Below are positions 17,642 through 27,247 of a stretch of DNA of 35,939 nt, one piece after another. The position numbers and the translations under genes were made by a program. The notes under the pieces are model-generated. The model ran no database searches, had not been told where the DNA came from, and worked only from the letters and a program-made list of their open reading frames with translations. Source of the DNA: a candidate division WWE3 bacterium (lineage in GTDB: Bacteria > Patescibacteriota > WWE3 > UBA101185 > UBA10185); NCBI GenBank assembly GCA_003599255.1, contig QZJF01000017.1, forward strand, positions 1 through 35,939, in the 5' to 3' direction. Numbering within the stretch: the stretch's first letter is position 1; every line of letters starts with the position of its first letter.

Positions 17642-17683
17642 ATCAGTTGGGCAAAATTTTGAACAAAGTGTATTATTTATGTT

Positions 17684-18295
17684 GTGCCTATACCATTATT
17701 AAGTAAATTACTGCCAAAAATCTCTGAGACTGATGCTTCTTTAAAAGCCAAATATATTAAGAACGCACTGTATTCCAAGGCACAAAACGTTTTCAGAAGA
17801 ATAGGACCTCATATCAAAGGAAGGAAGATTCTGGACGTAGGTGTGGGAGTGGGAGGCATTTCATCGTATTTACGTCAGAATGATTTTGACGTGACCGGAA
17901 TAGACGTTAAAAACCTGTCCATAATTATTGAGTCGTCACCAAAGATTTATAACGGAGAAAAGATGCCTTTCGAAAATAATGAATTCGATACGGCAATAAT
18001 AGTTCACGTTCTCCACCATTGCAGAGATAATATTAAAGTATTAGCTGAAGCAAAACGCGTCGCCAAAAGAGTCATAGTAGTTGAAGATACCTATCGCAAC
18101 AAACTGGAAAAAACAATCGTATCGTTTAACGATAATTTTGCAAATTTCGAATTTTACCAACACAAATATCTCACCGCTGAAGAATGGAAAGGCGCCATAG
18201 CGAAAGAAGGCTGGAGCTTGGTGCATATGGAGTCCTACACAGAATTTACCTACGGCTATCTCTACAGCAGATATGTTATGTTTGTTATAGAGTAA
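17684..18295 (+). CDS. Class I SAM-dependent methyltransferase, GTG start
   Basis: 'GRKILDVGVGVGGISSYLRQNDFDVTGIDV' SAM motif. Confidence 0.83.
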   Translation: MPIPLLSKLLPKISETDASLKAKYIKNALYSKAQNVFRRIGPHIKGRKILDVGVGVGGISSYLRQNDFDVTGIDVKNLSIIIESSPKIYNGEKMPFENNEFDTAIIVHVLHHCRDNIKVLAEAKRVAKRVIVVEDTYRNKLEKTIVSFNDNFANFEFYQHKYLTAEEWKGAIAKEGWSLVHMESYTEFTYGYLYSRYVMFVIE

Positions 18296-18320
18296 AGTTT
18301 TTGTGCTAACATTATCTTGT

Positions 18321-18623
18321 ATGAAAGGCTTTATTCAATTTATACGCGAACAGGGTGTCGTAGGACTCGCAGTTGGGTTCATCCTGGGCGGCGCAGTGTC
18401 TAAGGTTGTTTCCGCGTTGGTAAACGACATTATAAATCCGATATTGGGCATAGCACTGGGAGCCACAGGGAATCTTAAGGAAGCGTCGCTTAACATCGGA
18501 ACCGCAAAAATACTTTGGGGCGATTTTATAGGCGTAACCATGGACTTTTTGGTTATCGCCTTTGTCGTTTATTTCGGAGTAAAGGGACTAGGACTCGATA
18601 AACTGGATCACAAAAAAAACTAA
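18321..18623 (+). CDS. mscL: Large-conductance mechanosensitive channel
   Basis: 'MKGFIQFIREQGVVGLAVGFILGGAVSKVVSALVNDIINPILG' MscL-like; start moved from 18303 to ATG 18321. Confidence 0.93.
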   Translation: MKGFIQFIREQGVVGLAVGFILGGAVSKVVSALVNDIINPILGIALGATGNLKEASLNIGTAKILWGDFIGVTMDFLVIAFVVYFGVKGLGLDKLDHKKN

Positions 18624-18626
18624 GGT

Positions 18627-18995
18627 ATGTGGACTAAACTGACGCCCGAAGAAGAAAAAGTAATTGTCCATAAGGGCACCGAATCTCCGTTTTCCGGAGA
18701 ATATGATAGCTTTTTCAAAAATGGTACTTATATTTGCAGAAGATGCAGTGCTCCCTTATACAAATCAAAAGACAAATTCAACGCTCATTGCGGTTGGCCC
18801 AGCTTTGACGATGAAATTCCCGGAGCGGTTAAAAAAATTCCTGATGCAGACGGCGTCAGAACGGAAATAATCTGTAATGCCTGCGGTGCTCATCTGGGAC
18901 ACGTTTTTATTGGGGAGAATCTTACCGACAAAAATACAAGACATTGCGTAAATTCAATCTCGCTAAAGTTTATTCCAGCTGAAAATGATAAATAA
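18627..18995 (+). CDS. msrB: Peptide-methionine (R)-S-oxide reductase
   Basis: '[26 protein letters not shown]' and '[11 protein letters not shown]' MsrB motifs. Confidence 0.95.
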   Translation: MWTKLTPEEEKVIVHKGTESPFSGEYDSFFKNGTYICRRCSAPLYKSKDKFNAHCGWPSFDDEIPGAVKKIPDADGVRTEIICNACGAHLGHVFIGENLTDKNTRHCVNSISLKFIPAENDK

Positions 18996-19542
18996 TACAT
19001 ACGAAAAAGCCGTTTTTGGAGGAGGGTGTTTCTGGTGCACAGAGGCAATCTTTAGACGATTAAAGGGTGTTAAATCGGTAACCCCGGGTTATGCTGGAGG
19101 TACGATGGAAAATCCATCATACGAACAAGTCAGTCAGGGTAACACCGGACATGCTGAAGTAATAGAAATAGAATATGACCCGAATATAATTTCCTACTCT
19201 AACCTGCTTGAAGTATTTTTCAAAACACATGATCCTACATCTAAAAATAGACAGGGAAACGACGTGGGAACCCAATACAGATCAGTAGTTTTATATGCAA
19301 ATGAGAATCAAAGAAACTTAGCAGAAAAGGCAATAAGGGAAATTGAAGAAAGTGGTATATTTGATAAGCCCGTATTAACTGAGATACTGCCGTTAGATAG
19401 TTTTTTCCGGGCGGAAGAATATCATCTTGAGTACTACGACAAAAACCCGGACAAGCCTTATTGCAGTCTGGTAATCGGACCAAAAATTGCTAAACTTGAA
19501 AAACTTTTTAGAGATAAAATAAACTATGATCCAAGATCCTGA
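18985..19542 (+). CDS. msrA: Peptide-methionine (S)-S-oxide reductase
   Basis: '[19 protein letters not shown]' and '[12 protein letters not shown]' MsrA motifs; overlaps msrB. Confidence 0.95.
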   Translation: MINNTYEKAVFGGGCFWCTEAIFRRLKGVKSVTPGYAGGTMENPSYEQVSQGNTGHAEVIEIEYDPNIISYSNLLEVFFKTHDPTSKNRQGNDVGTQYRSVVLYANENQRNLAEKAIREIEESGIFDKPVLTEILPLDSFFRAEEYHLEYYDKNPDKPYCSLVIGPKIAKLEKLFRDKINYDPRS

Positions 19543-20074
19543 CACAATTCAGATACGCGAAGCGGTAAAAGGTGACGCTGAGAAAATTGCAGAGATAGAA
19601 AGAATGTCGTGGCTCGAAACGTATCCGAACAAAGATTATGGGATAGAAGAAGAAGACATAAAACAAAAGTTTGACACTGCCCTCGATAGAATAGAAACGA
19701 TACAGGAAATCATAGGATATCAAGATCATAAATATTTTGTAGCTGGCGCCGGAGACAAAATAGCAGGGTATTTCCACGGGCTCAAGGGACTAAACGAAAA
19801 CCAAGTAGTAGAAGCATATGTTCTGCCTGAGTACCAACGTCAGAATATAGGCAGGAAAGGCATTGAGGCGCTTTTGTCCTGGTTCGGCTCGGAACGTTCG
19901 GTTTTCGTAGAGATTGCATCATACAATCTGAAATCGATAAATTTCTTTAAATCTCTAGGATTCGCCGAGGCAGAAGGAGCCCGCAGAAAGGAAACCTGGA
20001 ATATTCTTCCCTCAGGAAATATCATTCCCTTAACCTTTATGAGAAAAACATTCAGGGTACCACAGGATGAGTGA
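19526..20074 (+). CDS. GNAT family acetyltransferase
   Basis: 'VEAYVLPEYQRQNIGRKGIEALL' and 'NLKSINFFKSLGF' GNAT pattern. Confidence 0.87.
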   Translation: MIQDPDTIQIREAVKGDAEKIAEIERMSWLETYPNKDYGIEEEDIKQKFDTALDRIETIQEIIGYQDHKYFVAGAGDKIAGYFHGLKGLNENQVVEAYVLPEYQRQNIGRKGIEALLSWFGSERSVFVEIASYNLKSINFFKSLGFAEAEGARRKETWNILPSGNIIPLTFMRKTFRVPQDE

Positions 20075-20621
20075 AATAATCGTACTTCTGGCAGGTATAT
20101 TGATTGCATCGTTTATCGTTGTATCTTATGTAGCACTTTTTATTTATCCACTGAAATCAGGAGCACCTTATGTTCCTTCTAATCCGGAGGTGGTTACTTC
20201 TATGATTGGAATGGCAAATCTTGGACCGGGAAAAGTCGCGGCCGATTTGGGCTCCGGAGACGGAAGAATCGTTGTAGCCATAGCCAATACAGGCGCCGAA
20301 GCACACGGATACGAAATTAGTCCTCCTCTGGTAGCACTTTCCAGGTCAAAGTTAAAAAAACTGAATCTCAATAATGCATTTATACACAAGAAAGATTTTT
20401 GGAAAGAAGATCTCTCCGGATACGACGCTATTTTCATGTATCAACTTCCGTATGTAATGCAGAAAATTGAGCCTAAATTTCTGGATAGCCTAAAACCCGG
20501 CGCCGTGGTGATTTCCAACGCCTTCTCGATCAAAAAATGGAAACCTTTTAGATCAGAGAATAGTATTTTTGCCTATAATGTTGGAGAAAACACTGGAAAT
20601 AAAGACTCCTCCCAGCACTAG
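20067..20621 (+). CDS. Membrane-anchored SAM methyltransferase, FAM173-like
   Basis: N-terminal TM; '[40 protein letters not shown]'. Confidence 0.8.
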   Translation: MSEIIVLLAGILIASFIVVSYVALFIYPLKSGAPYVPSNPEVVTSMIGMANLGPGKVAADLGSGDGRIVVAIANTGAEAHGYEISPPLVALSRSKLKKLNLNNAFIHKKDFWKEDLSGYDAIFMYQLPYVMQKIEPKFLDSLKPGAVVISNAFSIKKWKPFRSENSIFAYNVGENTGNKDSSQH

Positions 20622-21895
20622 TAGACGGATAAAAGATCATCCCAACTAGTGGTAAATTTTTGACTTTTTCTTTCCGATTTTCCTGTCCAGTCCCGGGATA
20701 TCCCGCAGGACGCAAAAAAAACTGTATCTGCTCTATAGCGATCGTTAATTTTATCAACTATTGAGCTAACTACAGACTTTTTCGAGCCCGAAGGCTCGAA
20801 AAGACTTAACGGCACAAAACCGGTGCAGGCGCGTATCTTCGAAATGTACACCCCGGCTTTGTAGTACCTATATCCTTTCCTATAAACTTTCCGCAAAACT
20901 GATAAGGCCGGCCCTATGAAATCCGAGGTATGAGAGGAATAACCCAATAACTCTTTCGATGCAAAGGCATTGTATTGTGAATCATTACGTCTAAAATTAT
21001 TCGTCCTGATATACACACATACTTTTTTAGCTACGGCTCCCTCAGAACGCAGTTTTTGACAAGCCGTAGTCACATAGGAGGACACCGCTTCTTCAAGATC
21101 CGACAGCTCCGTGATTGCCCTGCCGAATGAGCGGGAACTAATAATCCCTTTCTTCATTTTGAATTCCGTCTCAAGAGAAATGCACGAAACACCCCGCAAC
21201 TCCATTTGAGTGCGCTGTCCTGCAACGGTCATGTGCTGCTTAACGAAAGCCGAAGGAGCGGTTTTAAAATCCAAAGCCGTATTTATGCCGTAATTTCTCA
21301 GCAGCTTTGTATACTGTCTTCCTATTCCCCAAACGTCGGAAACGTCGACCCTGTCCATGAGGACATCCAACGCAGCATCACCGAGGTTAATTAAACTTAA
21401 GACTCCGCCGAATTCTGTAGTTTTTTTGGCAAGTTCATTTGCTGCCTTGGCCAGGGTTTTTGTAACAGCGACGCCTATAGATACCGGAATGCCCGTCCAA
21501 AGCCTGATTCTGTCTCTCATTTCCCTGGCTAATGTGGAGTAATCGGATATATTAAGGTCTGTTATGTCCAGAAAAGCTTCGTCTATAGAGTAGTATTCAA
21601 TATTGTCAGTGAAACTGCTTAAGACTTCCATCACACGTCCGGACATATCCCCGTAAAGCTCGTAGTTGGAAGAGAGAATCACCACACCGTGTTTTTCCAG
21701 TAAAGATTTGTACTTAAACACAGGGGCTCCCATGGGTATACCCAAAGCTTTTACTTCATTAGATCTTGCCACGATGCAACCATCGTTATTAGAGAGAACG
21801 GCAACAGGTCTGTTTTCCAGATCAGGATTAAAAACTCTCTCGCAGGAAACATAAAAATTATTGCAGTCCGCCAGCAAAAACACCCTATCAGTCAT
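20618..21895 (-). CDS. umuC: Y-family DNA polymerase, Pol V subunit UmuC
   Basis: '[46 protein letters not shown]', '[12 protein letters not shown]'; C-terminal 'PLSLFE' resembles a clamp motif. Confidence 0.94.
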   Translation of the reverse strand: MTDRVFLLADCNNFYVSCERVFNPDLENRPVAVLSNNDGCIVARSNEVKALGIPMGAPVFKYKSLLEKHGVVILSSNYELYGDMSGRVMEVLSSFTDNIEYYSIDEAFLDITDLNISDYSTLAREMRDRIRLWTGIPVSIGVAVTKTLAKAANELAKKTTEFGGVLSLINLGDAALDVLMDRVDVSDVWGIGRQYTKLLRNYGINTALDFKTAPSAFVKQHMTVAGQRTQMELRGVSCISLETEFKMKKGIISSRSFGRAITELSDLEEAVSSYVTTACQKLRSEGAVAKKVCVYIRTNNFRRNDSQYNAFASKELLGYSSHTSDFIGPALSVLRKVYRKGYRYYKAGVYISKIRACTGFVPLSLFEPSGSKKSVVSSIVDKINDRYRADTVFFASCGISRDWTGKSERKSQKFTTSWDDLLSVY

Positions 21896-22289
21896 GAGGC
21901 GCTCCGGGTTTGTGAATTATGTAAGTTACAACGCCCCATATGTAAAAATCTCTGATACCCTCAGCTATTTCCTCCGAGAATCCGGAACCGTCGTCCGTGG
22001 AAAGAATGGCAGTTTTACCTTTAAGTGTAAGTCTCCTGACCACGAAGTCCCCATCCAAAAACGCCAGTACAATGCTGTTGTTCCGTGCTTTCACGGATTT
22101 GTCAACGATAAGAACGTCTCCTGTGAAAATCCCTGCCGCTTTCATAGAACCGCTCTTACATCTCACAAAAAATGTTGCTGGCGGGTTTTTCACCAACAGA
22201 GAATTTAGATCTAAAAGTTTTTCTTTGTAATCCTCGGCCGGACTGGGAAATCCTTTAGGGGTTGCCTGTGGGGACATAAAAGAAATCAT
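21888..22289 (-). CDS. umuD: UmuD-like S24-fold protein
   Basis: '[53 protein letters not shown]' aligns with UmuD; 8-bp overlap with umuC. Confidence 0.9.
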   Translation of the reverse strand: MISFMSPQATPKGFPSPAEDYKEKLLDLNSLLVKNPPATFFVRCKSGSMKAAGIFTGDVLIVDKSVKARNNSIVLAFLDGDFVVRRLTLKGKTAILSTDDGSGFSEEIAEGIRDFYIWGVVTYIIHKPGAPHD

Positions 22290-22295
22290 ACATAT

Positions 22296-22324
22296 GTATT
22301 AACCGAAGATAACCCGAATGTCAA
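22296..22324 (-). promoter_or_regulatory. umuDC promoter: TTGACA-17-TAATAC, 6 nt before ATG
   Basis: Minus strand: TTGACA (22324-22319), spacer ttcgggttatcttcggt, TAATAC (22301-22296), atatgt, ATG. Confidence 0.75.
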
Positions 22325-22330
22325 GAGTTG

Positions 22331-24013
22331 CTATTTCCTTCTCTTAAAAAGCCTTTCGAGTTCTTGGATTGTTATAACAGCCTTAACTGGTCGGCCATGC
22401 GGGCAGGTATAAATGTAATTTTTCTCTTCCAGTTTATCCAGTATATTTTTACGCTCCTCCGAAGTAAGTCTTTCACCCGCCTTAATTGCACCCCTGCAGG
22501 CTAGATATGAGACTGTTTTTTCTGATCTCTTATCTATGTCAGAAATCTTGCCCACTGCAGCAATGTCTTCCATAAGTTCAAGAATTAAAGACACAATATC
22601 ATGTGAATTGAAAATCTCGGGAACGGCCGTAACTTTCCAGGACCCTGAACCAAACTCGGTAATATCAAAACCCAGATTTTCAAAAACTTTAACGGTCTCA
22701 TACATCAATGCCTGTTTGGACAAAGGAATATCTACAATTACCGGTGTCCGAAGCGGATATGTTTTTTTTTCTTTAGTAATGTCAAGAAAAGCTTTTAAAT
22801 ATTGCTCATACAAGATACTTTCATGGGCAGCGTGCTGATCGATCAAAATTAACCCCTCCCGGGAGGGAAAGAGAATGTAAGTGTCTCCTACTTGTATGGA
22901 TTCTCCGGAAATATCCTCCTCCGACAAGCCCTTGATGTTCCATGTATCAACTGTGTCTTTGAGCTTCAAAAAAGGAGTCTTAAGTGCTTTTTTATCGTAA
23001 ACGTAATCAATAACATAGGTGTTATCGTTGCTTAACAAGGTTTCATTTACAACTTTCTGTAGCAATTGCAGGATGCCTGACTCATTCCAAAATCTTATTT
23101 CTTTTTTTCGCGGATGTATATTTACATCTACCATATTTGGCTCGGTTTCAACAAATATTACATATGAGGGAAACGCTTTGGTATCGATTAAGTTACCGTA
23201 CGCAGTTTTGACCGCTTTTGCCACCGAAGCGACTGTAACCGGTCTGTTGTTCACATACAAGAACTGAGTGTCCCTTGAGTATCGACAAAATTGCGGTTTA
23301 GAAATATAACCTTTGATTGAGGTATTACCTTCGGAAGTTTCGAAGTAATACATATTTTCCGCAACGTTCATGCCCAGTAATGCATTCAATCTGACGGGCA
23401 GTGTGTCGGACTTCTTCAGAAATATCTGCGTACTTCCTCTACGGGAAAACTTAAATTCTATTGTCCTAAAAGCAAAGGCGTAATCTATAAAAACTTCCAT
23501 TATATGTTTGAGCTCTGTTTGCGGCGAGTTTAAAAACCGCTTTCTTACAGGAACATTAAAAAAAAGATTCCTAACTTCAACAATTGTCCCCGGGTTTATA
23601 CCTACAGGTTTTTCAGACTCAAGAATACCGCCTTGAATTACAATTTCAGAACCGAATTCTGCTGTATGTTTCCGGCTTTTTATTACAAGTGTTGAAATAG
23701 ATGCTATGCTTCCAAGCGCCTCGCCCCGAAATCCCAACGATTTAATAGTATGTAAATCCTCATCACTTTTAATTTTGCTCGTGTGGTGTGAGAGATAGCA
23801 TTTCAACAAATCCTCTTTTGACATCCCATCCCCATCATCTGCTATTCGAATTAAACCCAGTCCGACATCTTCGACTTCTATGGCTATTTTTGAAGAATGA
23901 GCATCTATAGCATTTTCCAAAAGTTCCTTAATAACGGAAGCGGGGCGTTCTATGACTTCGCCTGCGGCAATTCTGTCTACAACATCTTGTGGGAGCGATC
24001 GTATTTCAGACAT
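22331..24013 (-). CDS. mutL: DNA mismatch repair protein MutL
   Basis: GHKL motifs 'ELLENAIDAHSSKI', 'DDGDGMSKEDL', 'GFRGEALGSIASIS'; 'DQHAAHESILYE' fits the DQHAx2Ex4E endonuclease motif; 'CPHGRP'. Confidence 0.97.
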   Translation of the reverse strand: MSEIRSLPQDVVDRIAAGEVIERPASVIKELLENAIDAHSSKIAIEVEDVGLGLIRIADDGDGMSKEDLLKCYLSHHTSKIKSDEDLHTIKSLGFRGEALGSIASISTLVIKSRKHTAEFGSEIVIQGGILESEKPVGINPGTIVEVRNLFFNVPVRKRFLNSPQTELKHIMEVFIDYAFAFRTIEFKFSRRGSTQIFLKKSDTLPVRLNALLGMNVAENMYYFETSEGNTSIKGYISKPQFCRYSRDTQFLYVNNRPVTVASVAKAVKTAYGNLIDTKAFPSYVIFVETEPNMVDVNIHPRKKEIRFWNESGILQLLQKVVNETLLSNDNTYVIDYVYDKKALKTPFLKLKDTVDTWNIKGLSEEDISGESIQVGDTYILFPSREGLILIDQHAAHESILYEQYLKAFLDITKEKKTYPLRTPVIVDIPLSKQALMYETVKVFENLGFDITEFGSGSWKVTAVPEIFNSHDIVSLILELMEDIAAVGKISDIDKRSEKTVSYLACRGAIKAGERLTSEERKNILDKLEEKNYIYTCPHGRPVKAVITIQELERLFKRRK

Positions 24014-26627
24014 TCCATTCCCTATCCCAAATTTGTTTTATTTCGGCCAGAATATTTAAAGCTTCCAGAGGTGTGGTTCTGCTTAAATCTATTTCCTTCA
24101 GTTTCTCGGCCAACAAAACCGACATGTCCGTTTGAACCAAAATGGGCTCCGCAATAGATAATTTGGGGACATCCTCTGTGAATTTTTCACGAAGCTCGGA
24201 GAGTTTCAATGCTGCCTTCTCACAAACTTCCTGCGGTACGCCGGCAATACGGGCTACCTGTATACCAAAGCTGTGTTCTGATCCACCGCGCTTTACTTTG
24301 TGCAAGAACACCGGCTCGTGCTCAATTTCCGAAACGGCGACATGATAATTCTTAATCCGGTCCGGATGCCTGTTTTCAAGTTCCTGAAGTTCATGGTAAT
24401 GCGTTGCGAACAAGGTTTTGGGTCCGTTCGCTCCTGAAATCAAATACTCTGCCACAGACCAAGCGATACTTATACCATCGTATGTGCTTGTGCCTCTCCC
24501 AATTTCATCCATCACAATAAGGCTTCTATCAGTTGCATCGTTAAGTATACTTGCTGTTTCAAGCATCTCAACCATAAAAGTCGAAAGACCGGACGAAATG
24601 GAATCCGATGCGCCACTTCTTACAAATATTTTATCTACCGGAGTGATTTTAGCCTCTTCGGCTGGAACAAAACTTCCTATTTGCGCCATTAAAACAATGA
24701 CGGCAACCTGCCTTATAAACACGGATTTCCCGGCCATGTTGGGACCCGTCACAATAAGTAACTGATGGTCTCCGTTATTAAGATACACATCATTGGAAAT
24801 GAACTCCCCGGCATCAAGAGACATTTCGACCGATGGATGTCTTCCGTCTTTGATGGAGATAACTCCGTCATCACAAAGTTGAGGCCTGGTTAAATCCATT
24901 TCCTGCGCGAGTCTCGAAAAGCACACGAGACAATCAAGTTCGGCAATAGCCTCCGATGTCATCAAAATATCACTTGTATATTCCATTATTTCTTCTACTG
25001 TTTTGAGAAAAATGCCGTACTCAATCTCTTTTATTCTGTCCTCGGCAGTTAAAATTATATCCTCATGCTCTTTAAGTTCGGAGGTTATAAACCTTTCCGC
25101 GTTTACCAAAGTTTGTTTACGTACATAATCTGCCGGGACCAGATGGAGGTTGGATTTTGAGATTTCAATGTAATATCCGAACACCTGATTAAATTTTACC
25201 TTTAACGAGTTTATGCCTGTTCTCTCTTTTTCCCTCTGTTCAAGATTAATAACGTAGTCCTTGCTGCTAAGAATTTTGGACTTAAGTTCATCTAACTCAC
25301 GCGACACCCCGGTTCTTACAAAATTACCGTTCTTTGGGTCTAAAGGAGGTTCTTCAACAATAGTATCGGATATTATTTTTGCAATTGTTGTAATTCTGGG
25401 AGATATGCCTTTACCTATTTTGGTAACATAAGGATTTTCCTGGTTTCTTGCGTTACCGCCGATTTCTGCCGCCCATATCAACGAGTCCCTAAGGTTTATT
25501 ACATCTTTTGGATTTCCTATCCCAACCGACAGACGCGATAACAATCTGTCAATGTCCCTTATGTTTTCCAAACCCGTTATCGTTTCATCCCGGTATGACC
25601 TGTTAGTTATTAAAAAATCTATACCGTCATAAATTTCTTCTAGTGAGGATCTGTCTTTTAATGGACGAACCAATTTACGACGGAGCAGTCTCCCTCCCAT
25701 TGCAGTAGAGGTCTTGTCTAAAATGCCTATAAGAGAGCCTTTCTTTGATCCTTCCTTGATGGTACTGAAAAACTCCAAGTTGAACATTGTGGATCTATCT
25801 AAGCTTACGGCGTCCTCGCCCAAAATCACCGAGATTTTTTTGATATGATACAAATCCCTTTTCTGAGTAAATTTAAGGTACCCCAGCAATGCAGAAGAAG
25901 CCTTCTGTGCGGTCTGTAAATCCTCTATTTCAAAGGAAGACAGGCTGTGGATTCCGAAATGATCCTTCAATACATCCTTTGCCCGGGATGCATATGTATG
26001 CCATTCGGCAAACGGATATATGTTTAAATTTTTGTGAATCTTAAGTGACTTTAAAGTCTTACCGTCATTGTAAATCTCATCCGAAAGCACACATTCTGAG
26101 GGGCTAAACTTAGCTATTTCATTAGTTATTACATTCTCAAAATTTACTAACGGATATTCTGCACAAACAAAGGCTCCTGTAGACAGATCAGCCAGGGCTA
26201 CACCAAAAACCGACTCTTCCTTATGTAGAGCAAGAATAAAATTATTTTCTTTTCTTTCCAGAGATACACTCTCCAAGACGGTGCCCGGTGTTACCACTCG
26301 CACTACCTGGCGCTCTACGAGTCCTGGTTCCTTTGTATCTCCAATTTGCTCACATATCGCAACTTTATGTCCTGCTTTTATAAGTTTGGATAAGTACGAT
26401 TCCAATGCATGATATGGAATACCTGACATGGGTATTCTGCCGTCCCGTCCTCTTGATCTACTTGTTAGTGTAATATCAAGTATTTCGGCCCCAAGTTTTG
26501 CGTCATCAAGAAACATTTCATAAAAATCCCCTAATCTGAAGAGAACAATACAATCCTTGTAACCCTCTTTTATTTTCATATACTGCTGCATCATTGGAGT
26601 TGTAAAGATATTTGGTGTGTTGGGCAT
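24006..26627 (-). CDS. mutS: DNA mismatch repair protein MutS
   Basis: 'TPMMQQYMKIKEGYKDCIVLFRLGDFYEMF', 'IVTGPNMAGKSVFIRQVAVI', 'VMDEIGRGTSTYDGISIAWSV'. Confidence 0.98.
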   Translation of the reverse strand: MPNTPNIFTTPMMQQYMKIKEGYKDCIVLFRLGDFYEMFLDDAKLGAEILDITLTSRSRGRDGRIPMSGIPYHALESYLSKLIKAGHKVAICEQIGDTKEPGLVERQVVRVVTPGTVLESVSLERKENNFILALHKEESVFGVALADLSTGAFVCAEYPLVNFENVITNEIAKFSPSECVLSDEIYNDGKTLKSLKIHKNLNIYPFAEWHTYASRAKDVLKDHFGIHSLSSFEIEDLQTAQKASSALLGYLKFTQKRDLYHIKKISVILGEDAVSLDRSTMFNLEFFSTIKEGSKKGSLIGILDKTSTAMGGRLLRRKLVRPLKDRSSLEEIYDGIDFLITNRSYRDETITGLENIRDIDRLLSRLSVGIGNPKDVINLRDSLIWAAEIGGNARNQENPYVTKIGKGISPRITTIAKIISDTIVEEPPLDPKNGNFVRTGVSRELDELKSKILSSKDYVINLEQREKERTGINSLKVKFNQVFGYYIEISKSNLHLVPADYVRKQTLVNAERFITSELKEHEDIILTAEDRIKEIEYGIFLKTVEEIMEYTSDILMTSEAIAELDCLVCFSRLAQEMDLTRPQLCDDGVISIKDGRHPSVEMSLDAGEFISNDVYLNNGDHQLLIVTGPNMAGKSVFIRQVAVIVLMAQIGSFVPAEEAKITPVDKIFVRSGASDSISSGLSTFMVEMLETASILNDATDRSLIVMDEIGRGTSTYDGISIAWSVAEYLISGANGPKTLFATHYHELQELENRHPDRIKNYHVAVSEIEHEPVFLHKVKRGGSEHSFGIQVARIAGVPQEVCEKAALKLSELREKFTEDVPKLSIAEPILVQTDMSVLLAEKLKEIDLSRTTPLEALNILAEIKQIWDREWNV

Positions 26628-26647
26628 TACTATAGTATTCTATCAAT

Positions 26648-27247
26648 ATGCAGGAAAACATTAAAATACGAGGAAAAGTCGGAATATCTCCAATGTTTTT
26701 TATTATATTTTTTGCAGTGGCGATCGGTTTTGTGTTTTATTTGAAAAACAGGGAAGTCCCGCCATCAAACACAAACGTGAAAGAGTCAAACACAGAAGTA
26801 AAGAGGTTGGAAAGAGATAGAGATCAAACTAAGAAACCTCCCGCAATACCATCCTCTAATGGTGAAGGAAGTGCAGAACAGGAAAAAATAATCGGGGAAA
26901 AAGTAGATGCGGGTTACAGAGGAATGATAATTATTTTTAAAGACGAGGGATCGTTTTCGGAAACCGAACGTCAGGAAATTAGAAAAAAGGTCGCGGAACC
27001 TTTCTTCGACTACAATTTTGATAACAAAACAGAATACACACTAATGCAAATAGACAGATACACCGGGGAAGGCTATAAGTACAACATTTACGCGTATGCC
27101 GGCGGCGGGATACAAACCAGCTTTTTATTCGGTTCGGTTGACCCGCTTGAGTGGTGGACACCGGAATGTATGAACGAGTGTTTGTTTACGCCGGAATTCG
27201 AAAAGAATCACCCTGAAGTCGTGTCCGCATATAAATCCGGTCTATGA
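26648..27247 (+). CDS. Membrane-anchored hypothetical protein
   Basis: 199-aa ORF with N-terminal TM; divergent from mutS. Confidence 0.7.
   Translation: MQENIKIRGKVGISPMFFIIFFAVAIGFVFYLKNREVPPSNTNVKESNTEVKRLERDRDQTKKPPAIPSSNGEGSAEQEKIIGEKVDAGYRGMIIIFKDEGSFSETERQEIRKKVAEPFFDYNFDNKTEYTLMQIDRYTGEGYKYNIYAYAGGGIQTSFLFGSVDPLEWWTPECMNECLFTPEFEKNHPEVVSAYKSGL

Noticed and set aside
24142-24765. Plus-strand ORFs opposite mutS, mutL, rpoD and dnaG from the ORF track
   Set aside because: Low-complexity shadow translations antisense to well-supported genes, without RBS or promoter.
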